Source of the DNA: Patescibacteria group bacterium AH-259-L07
GTDB lineage: Bacteria; Patescibacteriota; Patescibacteriia; UBA2591; UBA6264
Length of the DNA: 5,210 nucleotides
Direction of reading: 5' to 3'
NCBI GenBank assembly: GCA_027718005.1
Contig: JALLOP010000091.1
Coordinates: forward strand, 1 to 5,210
A program made the position numbers and the translations under genes. This document shows positions 1-5,210 of the stretch, in pieces; position 1 is the first letter of the stretch; each line of letters opens with the position of its first letter. Below the pieces are notes generated by a model. That model made no database searches and was not told where the DNA came from. It saw only the letters and a list, made by a program, of their open reading frames with translations.

Positions 1-2544
1 TGCTTTTATTTTGGCAGGTATAATTTTGCGATACACCTCTTCAGGAGATCTCACTTTTCTATTAACTGTAAGTAAGCGATCTAGCGGAATCCCAAACAGT
101 GCTTCATTTTTTTTTAAATAGGGCTTAATAATATCCCAATCTTCGTCAATTAAATCAATAAATTCGCCACCATTGAGCTGTTCATCTATAACCTTATAAC
201 GTGGATCTCGAAGGTAAATAGCTCCGCCTGAAGGAAGCGAAAATAAGTTGCTTCCAGGATATGGTGTATCCATCTCATAAAGTTTTCCATCATTGTCAAA
301 ATAAACACCGTTGACAATCACAAATCCACCACCATCCAAAGGATCACCAGCCATAAAGGATTCTGCAAGATAATCAAGACAGGTTCCATTTATTATTCCT
401 CGTGGATGTCCAACCGCACCAATATAGGGTCGTCCGGCAGCATTGCCTAAAATATATGCTTCACCGCCTTTGGCGCCATACATAAAGGTTTGCCCGACAT
501 CGCCGTAGACAACAAGCGTACCGTTTTTCATGATCTGAGCCAGCTGATCTTGTCCATTGTTATGGACAATGATCGTAGCTCCGTCAATACCAGAGGCAAG
601 GTAGTCACCCGATGAGCCGTAGACATCAATTTCTACATTATCGGATTTCGATCCTAGGCCATTACCGATGAATCGTTGTCCCCGTACATTAACAAGTATG
701 AATCGGCGGAAGCCGTGCTTGACGAGCTCTACGATTGTTCGCGCGAGTGATTGATCACCTTCTGACGGAAAATTCTCAGCATCTATTATGAGAATCGTAT
801 CCGCGTCTTTTAATTCTGGTAATGGATCTGAGAATGTTATCTTGAGGTACTTCCGAGGAGCGAGAGCATCAATTGTATTAATCAAACGAGCAAGCGTATC
901 ATCAATTCTCGCGAGAAGGTAGCTTCTTTTTATATTTCCCATCGTATACTGACGGTCCATAAGCATGGTCAGGACCGTGAACGCCCTACCAAAGTCTTTG
1001 TCATCTGAGACATTTTGTTCAAGACGCTTGAGAAGAGATTGAAAATCGCTATACTTCCGTAAAGCCAATTGTTGGCAGGCCTTGTTAAAAATCTCTTGTG
1101 GTGATAGATTATTTTGTAAAACAAAATTTGATTTTGTTTTATGTGGCTGGTGATTGGTGAAGGTGTGTTTTGATGGATCTGGTTTAATTTGATGTCCAAA
1201 TTTATCTGTACATATAAGTGATGTGCGTGAATTTTTTTGTGGCTTTACCGTGAATATAAAAGCACCACCATCAGTATGTGAGCCGCCACGAGCACTCCAA
1301 TATAAGTCTGCTCGAGGCCAGAAGGCTGAATTTTCTTTTGAAAGACTAACAAGAACTGCATCAATAGCTTGTTTTTCAGAAGCAGAAAATCCGATCGTCT
1401 CATCTCCCGATTGGATAGCAAATACTTGAGGCCTGAGCATGGAGGTATCAGTAATGCCGATCAGTCGATACACATGTGCTTGATAATCAGATTGAGCGAG
1501 CAAAAAGAACCAAGGACCGTCAGGGGAAGCGTGTAAATGGGTTGACTGCAAATCAGAATAAATTTGTTGCTTTTTTTTGTCTAACAGAGAAAAATCTCGT
1601 TCAGTAGTTGGTGCCATAGCTTCAATAACATATTCTTGTGGGTAATCGTAGACACGATTGAATAAGTCAAACATCAGTGCGGAGACCTCAGTATCGGTCA
1701 GAAACAGAGGATAAATGTGACGTTGAGATAAATAGGTACAAATAGAAGAGTAATTAGCAAAGTCACCGTTATGAACCAGTGCTTCGTTCATGCCAATAAA
1801 AGGGTGAGCACCGCCGGGGTGCCAAATCTTGCCTTTCGTGGGATAGCGATGATGCCCCAGCCAGACATAAGCTGATAAATTCTCTAACCTGTAATAGCGA
1901 ATTACCTCGTTACCATAGCCAACCATTTTACAAACAATCATATTTTTCCCATGCGAGAGGACAAAAGCCTGTTTATCTCCTGAAGAGGCGTAGAAATCTT
2001 TATTCAAGAGGTACGTATTTTGATAGACGATTTCATCATCAACAGCTATTTGATTTTTATCTGAGATAGTATGTTTTTTCATAAATTTTGTTCGCACCTC
2101 ATCTTTAACACGAACAAAATAACACATGACTTGTGGAGGCACGATTTCAAGGCTTTTAAGAGATTGAGCCGAGAGAGTGGGGACCTGAAACGTATGGTCA
2201 ACAATAAAAGTAGGAGAAATAAATTTTGATTCCAAACGAGGACGGGCCGACATATCAAGATAGGCAATGGCGAGTAAATAATTGTTTTCTAAAATCTCAT
2301 AAGAGACTTTAAAAAATTCTGGATCTAAACCAACAGCGGCTATGCCGCCACCTTTACCATTGCCTCGATTGTGCATTTGTTCCAGTGCCCCGAGTAAATG
2401 TTTTCCCGCAATCGGGATTGTTGAAGATATGCCAATTACTCCACACCCGCCTTCAGCGGTTTCTTTACGCACGGGGGTAGAAGCATTTTTTTTAAATGTA
2501 GACCGAGAGGAAATAAGAGAGTTAATTAATTTGTTTTTATTCAT
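1..2544 (-). CDS. Class II glutamine amidotransferase fused to GXGXG glutamate synthase domain (partial, runs off left edge)
   Basis: The frame is open for 848 codons from the ATG whose first base is 2544 to base 1, with no stop, so the 3' end is missing. Residues 34-42 read CGVIGISST, the class II (Ntn) amidotransferase start. Cys34 should become the N-terminal nucleophile after removal of a 33-residue propeptide, as in GltB. Further amidotransferase marks are HNRGNGKGGGIA (58-69), GHHRYPTKG (230-238), AHPF (246-249), VHNGDFANY (257-265) and the TDTEV strand (283-287). Residues about 435-605 are a mostly helical linker. Residues about 609-745 form the GXGXG beta-helix domain, with GNGLG, GSSG, GDVGQTFMYGAKGG and GNAAG spacing. 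The last visible residues (about 834-845, PEEVYRKIIPAK) look close to the usual end of such proteins. Expected role: glutamine hydrolysis, with ammonia delivered to the separate FMN subunit. It overlaps that gene by 8 bases (ATGAATAA). There is no clear Shine-Dalgarno, so coupled reinitiation is likely. An in-frame ATG at 2574 would add 10 residues but also lacks a good ribosome site. Classical GltB places the FMN domain between these two modules; here it is a separate protein. Confidence 0.93.
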   Translation of the reverse strand, partial: MNKNKLINSLISSRSTFKKNASTPVRKETAEGGCGVIGISSTIPIAGKHLLGALEQMHNRGNGKGGGIAAVGLDPEFFKVSYEILENNYLLAIAYLDMSARPRLESKFISPTFIVDHTFQVPTLSAQSLKSLEIVPPQVMCYFVRVKDEVRTKFMKKHTISDKNQIAVDDEIVYQNTYLLNKDFYASSGDKQAFVLSHGKNMIVCKMVGYGNEVIRYYRLENLSAYVWLGHHRYPTKGKIWHPGGAHPFIGMNEALVHNGDFANYSSICTYLSQRHIYPLFLTDTEVSALMFDLFNRVYDYPQEYVIEAMAPTTERDFSLLDKKKQQIYSDLQSTHLHASPDGPWFFLLAQSDYQAHVYRLIGITDTSMLRPQVFAIQSGDETIGFSASEKQAIDAVLVSLSKENSAFWPRADLYWSARGGSHTDGGAFIFTVKPQKNSRTSLICTDKFGHQIKPDPSKHTFTNHQPHKTKSNFVLQNNLSPQEIFNKACQQLALRKYSDFQSLLKRLEQNVSDDKDFGRAFTVLTMLMDRQYTMGNIKRSYLLARIDDTLARLINTIDALAPRKYLKITFSDPLPELKDADTILIIDAENFPSEGDQSLARTIVELVKHGFRRFILVNVRGQRFIGNGLGSKSDNVEIDVYGSSGDYLASGIDGATIIVHNNGQDQLAQIMKNGTLVVYGDVGQTFMYGAKGGEAYILGNAAGRPYIGAVGHPRGIINGTCLDYLAESFMAGDPLDGGGFVIVNGVYFDNDGKLYEMDTPYPGSNLFSLPSGGAIYLRDPRYKVIDEQLNGGEFIDLIDEDWDIIKPYLKKNEALFGIPLDRLLTVNRKVRSPEEVYRKIIPAKIKA
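2443..2544 (-). other. Probable propeptide segment plus catalytic Cys34 of the amidotransferase
   Basis: Residues 1-33 are Lys/Ser/Asn-rich and end in AEGG immediately before CGVIGIS. Class II amidotransferases use the alpha-amino group of an N-terminal cysteine, so this leader must be removed, as is known for GltB-type glutamate synthases. The cleavage site Gly33|Cys34 is inferred from the position of the motif. It is not a secretion signal, as it has no hydrophobic core. Confidence 0.7.
2537..2544 (-). other. ATGAATAA overlap between gene 2 and gene 3
   Basis: The start codon of the amidotransferase-GXGXG gene lies 8 bases before the end of the FMN subunit gene. No Shine-Dalgarno is visible just upstream (the sequence before ATG is AAAAATCACC), which suggests translation depends on ribosomes finishing the gene before it. 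Confidence 0.75.
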
Positions 2545-3847
2545 GGTGATTTTTACGATAAATAAGGAGATCATCTCGGCCGCGGAGTTCGCGTACGGAT
2601 TTGAGCCCTAAGTGGCGCAAGATATCAATCAATTGATTTTGAAATGATTTATATATGTTACTAATTCTTTTGGCGCCCCATTCTGGAGTTATAAGTTGCG
2701 TTAGTTCTGGATCAGTGGTAGTGATACCAAACGGACAACCGCGTCCACGCTCACAGTTGCCGCAACGCGTGCATCCGACAGCCACTAACTCACTCGTCCC
2801 TAAAACACAGCCGTCAGCACCCAAAGCAATCGCTTTAGCAATATCATAAGCGGTGCGAATACCGCCGCTGGCCATTACTACTATCTCGTCACGGATGTCT
2901 TCAGAGGTCAGAAACTGATGTACCTTACCAATGGCTAACTCAATAGGCATAGCAATATTTTTTTTTGAAATGTCAGGTGCGGCTCCGGTCCCTCCGTAGC
3001 CTCCATCAATATTAATAATATGCGCTCCAGCGTAATAACTCCCCACCGCTACCATATCCACATCTGTGGGTGTAGACACCTTAACTGAAATGAGTGCTTT
3101 TGGATTGATAGTTTTAACCCAATCGATGTGTTTTTTATGATCTTCTACAGAATAGACGCTATGGAAAGGAAATGGCGAAAATAAGCTCACCCAGGGCATG
3201 CTTTCGCGCATCTTAGCGACGGCGACTGTCGTTTTATTACCTAAAAGATGGCCACCAAGACCTGGTTTTGCCCCTTGCGCATACTTGAATTCAACAATTG
3301 GACTACGCCCAATAGTTTCTTCCCGTACACCAAACATCCCCGTAGCAATTTGGGTGATAATAAAATCTTTATAAGGAATCAGTGATTCAGGATAGCCACC
3401 CTCTCCCGTAGAGGTAAACGTTTTCCATTCCTTGGCCGCCCCTGCTCGGGAGAGCATAATATGTTCGCTCACTGAGCCAAACGACATACCAGCTCCATAC
3501 CAGGGGATAGGGATTTGTATTTTTTTGTCATAACTTCGGCAGTTTAAAGGAATAGAGGTATCAATTTTAACATGCTCCGGAGTCCAATCTTTTTTTGACA
3601 AGTATTTGAAATCCAAAATATCAAATCCACCACCTGAGATACCGATGCGGTACTCTAACCCATTATCAGGTATGTGTCCAGTTTGGGCTTGTATCCAGGT
3701 TGCGAGTATGAGATCAGCTGTCCAACGTTTATCTTTCATAGCCGGCGGTAAGCCAAAGGCTAACGTTGGCCAGGCGTTAAAACCATGTCTCAGTTCTTTT
3801 GTGTGTTTTTCAGTAATTAGTTTTTCAATTTTTTTATTTTTTTTCAT
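2537..3847 (-). CDS. FMN-binding glutamate synthase domain protein (GltB central-domain subunit, COG0069-like)
   Basis: This 436-residue protein is the catalytic synthase subunit. In the family it binds FMN and reduces the imine formed from 2-oxoglutarate and ammonia to glutamate. Visible motifs in order are AGMSFGS (119-125), STGEGG (146-151), KPGLGGHL (194-201), VYSVED (231-236), SVKVS (254-258), the diagnostic DGGYGGTGAAP (281-291), ASGGIRT (326-332), ALGAD (341-345) and a cysteine signature C359-X2-C362-X2-C365-X5-C371 followed by PFGITTTDPEL. The usual GltS spacing is CX5CX4C for a 3Fe-4S cluster, so here there is an extra cysteine and one extra spacer residue. The segment before VYSVED reads SPFPFHS, where classical GltB has about SPPPHHD, which may alter the substrate pocket. 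The length fits a stand-alone central domain without ferredoxin or amidotransferase parts. The start ATG overlaps the previous stop (ATGA) and has AAGGGG about 8 bases upstream. The product could be glutamate synthase, or a relative such as N-methylglutamate synthase (MgsC) or GlxD. The fold and FMN chemistry are secure; the substrate is not. Confidence 0.95.
   Translation of the reverse strand: MKKNKKIEKLITEKHTKELRHGFNAWPTLAFGLPPAMKDKRWTADLILATWIQAQTGHIPDNGLEYRIGISGGGFDILDFKYLSKKDWTPEHVKIDTSIPLNCRSYDKKIQIPIPWYGAGMSFGSVSEHIMLSRAGAAKEWKTFTSTGEGGYPESLIPYKDFIITQIATGMFGVREETIGRSPIVEFKYAQGAKPGLGGHLLGNKTTVAVAKMRESMPWVSLFSPFPFHSVYSVEDHKKHIDWVKTINPKALISVKVSTPTDVDMVAVGSYYAGAHIINIDGGYGGTGAAPDISKKNIAMPIELAIGKVHQFLTSEDIRDEIVVMASGGIRTAYDIAKAIALGADGCVLGTSELVAVGCTRCGNCERGRGCPFGITTTDPELTQLITPEWGAKRISNIYKSFQNQLIDILRHLGLKSVRELRGRDDLLIYRKNHHE
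2735..2773 (-). other. Four-cysteine Fe-S signature (CX2CX2CX5C) in the FMN subunit
   Basis: This encodes C359, C362, C365 and C371, followed by P-F-G-I. The position, just after the ALGAD/GTSEL end of the barrel, matches the 3Fe-4S ligand segment of glutamate synthases, where the spacing is CX5CX4C. Cys359 and Cys365 keep the X5 spacing, Cys362 is extra, and the last spacer is one residue longer. An Fe-S cluster here is a family-based inference. Confidence 0.75.
3844..3847 (-). other. ATGA stop-start overlap between gene 1 and gene 2
   Basis: The TGA stop of the degenerate paralog and the ATG of the FMN subunit share bases. This is a standard sign of one mRNA with translational coupling, and it would keep the two paralogous subunits at similar levels. 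Confidence 0.85.
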
Positions 3848-5121
3848 TTTTTATACCCCTTTATTTTTTCAAATGTTTCTTTCTCTAAATCTTTTTGAAA
3901 CATAGCTCGACCAATTTCTCCGCGCAAACGGCGTATCTCTCGCATTCCCATCGCGCCTAACACTTCAAGTAGTTGATCATGCCATGAGGCACTAAGATTT
4001 TTTAATCGTTGAATACCCCAATCTTTTTTTAAGCGAGGGAAAACCACAGAAGCTGTTTTTTGATCTAGACAATCACCATTAAATCGAGCCTGTAATCCAA
4101 CCCATAGACAGGTCTCGAGCGCGACGGCGTCAAGCCCACAAATAATTGCCTTTGGTACATGTTCAGCCATGACGATGCCTCCGCTGCCTATCAAGGTGAC
4201 TTCTTCACGCATGCCTTTATCCACTAAACGTTGATGTATTTCTGTGATAAGATCGACAATAAATCGTTTTCCAACATGTCCACGGTAATTGGCTGTCAAA
4301 TGAAATACTCGTACGCCAGAATTTATAAATTTTAAAATATCTGTGTCAAAAGGAGCGCGAACACAGATAATACTTTTTGGAAATTGATGCTGCAACGTTT
4401 GATAGGCTTGCTTAGACCATCCATCTAAATATACCATTTTTGGAGCAGAAGAAAGGCGATCTATCAATTTTAAATCTTTATGAGATATCAGAGGCACTAT
4501 GTTTCTCTCTTTAAGAGAATATTTTATAACTGATCTAAGGGGTAGTATGGCTAGGGTTTTAATAGAGTTTGCTGCCTGAGTAAAGATTTGAAGCAATTTC
4601 TTTGATTGTACAGGAGGAGCTGTGAGGTCAAATAAAAATGGTACAGAGATAGATATTGTTTTTGGTATTTGAGAGGTAACATGATTATTTTTATCAAAAG
4701 TTAAGAATGGAGCTTTAGCTCCAATGTCTACTTGTGTTGAAATGAATTCTCGACCATGAATACCATCTCTGGTAGGTCGAACAATTTCACTCATATCAAG
4801 CCATATACCATCCCAGCCGTGGCCACCAAACGGTCCTCCGTAGCCAGCACCGCTGACTGGCACACGACCAGTCCGCGCTTCATACAGAATAGTAGTAACA
4901 AATTCAGGTTTGATATAAGAGTCGCCACGTCGTTGGTGTTTCTGGTGGGGATGGATTTGGACAACATCTGGATACTGAATAGTACATCGCATACAGCCAA
5001 CACAAAGATCTTCGCGCGGCAACAAACCACCGACTGGCCTAGAGAATACTCCATAGATGCAGGGACGATCGAGAGCCACGCGAAATTTAAATTTCAGATG
5101 GAACAACTCTTTTAAGATCAT
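3844..5121 (-). CDS. Glutamate synthase-related protein with N-terminal cysteine cluster and degenerate FMN-type barrel
   Basis: The protein is 425 residues from the ATG used here. It is a paralog of the next gene. Both share an (A/Q)TG(R/H)(V/I)P..G segment (residues 82-91 here) followed by a Gly-rich stretch, a SGGI phosphate-loop-like motif (313-316) with PKAIICGLDAV (323-333), and the C-terminal pattern WG..R..N...S...QL...L..(M/L)G...+R.LRG (368-401). Residues 40-46 read CVGCMRC. The fourth ferredoxin-type cysteine is missing (YP in place of CP), and Cys21 is a candidate replacement ligand, so a 4Fe-4S site is plausible. Key glutamate synthase motifs are absent: no AGMSFGS, no TGEGG, no GGTGAAP (residues 275-287 read LTANYRGHVGKRF instead) and no C-terminal cysteine triad. 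It is therefore unlikely to be a normal synthase active site and is more likely a structural or electron-transfer partner, or an enzyme with changed chemistry. It is first in the visible operon and overlaps the next gene by 4 bases. The start is uncertain: there is no good Shine-Dalgarno before this ATG, and the frame is open upstream to the window edge. The family is clear; the function is not. Confidence 0.85.
   Translation of the reverse strand: MILKELFHLKFKFRVALDRPCIYGVFSRPVGGLLPREDLCVGCMRCTIQYPDVVQIHPHQKHQRRGDSYIKPEFVTTILYEARTGRVPVSGAGYGGPFGGHGWDGIWLDMSEIVRPTRDGIHGREFISTQVDIGAKAPFLTFDKNNHVTSQIPKTISISVPFLFDLTAPPVQSKKLLQIFTQAANSIKTLAILPLRSVIKYSLKERNIVPLISHKDLKLIDRLSSAPKMVYLDGWSKQAYQTLQHQFPKSIICVRAPFDTDILKFINSGVRVFHLTANYRGHVGKRFIVDLITEIHQRLVDKGMREEVTLIGSGGIVMAEHVPKAIICGLDAVALETCLWVGLQARFNGDCLDQKTASVVFPRLKKDWGIQRLKNLSASWHDQLLEVLGAMGMREIRRLRGEIGRAMFQKDLEKETFEKIKGYKK
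3856..3862 (-). promoter_or_regulatory. Ribosome binding site for the FMN subunit gene
   Basis: On the minus strand AAAGGGG lies inside the end of the preceding gene, about 8 bases before the ATG at 3847. It supports this start together with the ATGA overlap. It is a purine-rich partial Shine-Dalgarno, so the match is moderate. Confidence 0.5.
4984..5061 (-). other. N-terminal cysteine cluster (C21, C40, C43, C46) of the degenerate paralog
   Basis: CX2CX2C at residues 40-46 is typical of three ligands of a ferredoxin-type cluster. The expected fourth Cys before Pro is Tyr50 (YP). Cys21, 19 residues upstream, is the nearest other cysteine and could complete the site. The cluster type is not resolved by sequence alone. 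Confidence 0.55.
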
Positions 5122-5210
5122 AATAATCAGACGAAATTTCTTTACCCTGACTCTAAACCGCGGCGGTTTTTTAACAATCTCCGGCGTTGTTTTGGTTTTA
5201 ATAGAATAAC
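5122..5210 (-). other. Upstream stretch that is open in gene 1's frame to the window edge
   Basis: The 29 codons before the annotated ATG contain no stop in gene 1's frame and no alternative ATG, GTG or TTG in that frame. They encode a basic stretch (for example PRFRVRVKKF). No convincing -10/-35 pair or ribosome site is seen. It is either a 5' leader or an N-terminal extension of gene 1 whose start lies outside the window. Confidence 0.45.

Noticed and set aside
969..1199. Short alternative-frame minus-strand ORF within the amidotransferase-GXGXG gene
   Set aside because: It lies inside the helical linker region of an uninterrupted 848-codon frame. It has no start signal or motif.
1..2544. 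Possible frameshift or pseudogene status of the fused gene
   Set aside because: The frame reads through all 848 codons without a stop, and both domains keep their key motifs.
2572..2574. Alternative ATG start for gene 3, 10 codons upstream
   Set aside because: It has no better ribosome site, and the 2544 start gives the tight ATGAATAA coupling. It cannot be fully excluded.
2342..2611. Plus-strand open frame opposite the gene 2/gene 3 junction
   Set aside because: It lies antisense to two well-supported conserved genes, has no recognisable motif, and its composition mirrors the minus-strand codons.
3606..3905. Plus-strand open frame with a hydrophobic Phe-rich tail
   Set aside because: The Phe-rich tail is only the complement of the Lys/Glu-rich codons and A-tracts at the start of gene 2. 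It is an antisense shadow.
4756..5115. Plus-strand open frame of 119 codons opposite gene 1
   Set aside because: It is fully antisense to conserved motifs of gene 1 (CX2CX2C and RPTRDGIHGRE) and shows no family features.
5155..5172. AAACCG-CGG-CGGTTT hairpin followed by a T run on the plus strand, terminator-like
   Set aside because: The 6-bp stem is short with 2-3 A/T pairs. It would terminate plus-strand transcription, where no gene is seen, and it may lie within gene 1's coding frame.

Overview
The window is almost entirely coding. It holds one compact operon read on the minus strand, right to left, and all of it belongs to the glutamate synthase (GltS/GltB) superfamily. Base composition is AT-rich (roughly 40% G+C judged by eye), with many A8-A9 runs inside genes. 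Overlapping genes and translational coupling mark it as prokaryotic. The sequence does not identify the taxon. The split subunit layout recalls archaeal and deep-branching bacterial glutamate synthases rather than the fused ~1500-residue GltB of proteobacteria.

Layout in transcription order. (1) 5121-3844: a 425-residue glutamate-synthase-related protein. It has an N-terminal cysteine cluster (C21, C40, C43, C46) and a barrel that has lost most canonical FMN and catalytic motifs. Its reading frame stays open to the right window edge, so its true start may lie outside. (2) 3847-2537: a 436-residue FMN-binding glutamate synthase central domain with the classical motifs intact and a four-cysteine Fe-S signature. 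It overlaps gene 1 by ATGA. (3) 2544-1 and beyond: at least 848 residues, overlapping gene 2 by 8 bases. It fuses an N-terminal class II glutamine amidotransferase, with a probable 33-residue propeptide before Cys34, to a C-terminal GXGXG beta-helix domain. It runs off the left edge, probably very near its end.

Working model (inference). Gene 3 hydrolyses glutamine to glutamate plus ammonia. The ammonia goes to the FMN site of gene 2, which reductively aminates 2-oxoglutarate or another 2-oxo acid or amine acceptor. Gene 1 is a paralogous partner of gene 2 that probably carries an Fe-S cluster for electron entry or scaffolding. No NAD(P)H/FAD subunit (GltD-like) is present here, so the electron donor is unknown.

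The most interesting points are the tandem pair of one canonical and one degenerate synthase barrel, the apparent move of the cysteine cluster from the C-terminal half to the N-terminus between the paralogs, and the amidotransferase-GXGXG fusion that omits the synthase domain normally lying between them. No RNA genes, mobile elements, CRISPR arrays, terminators or convincing promoters were seen.
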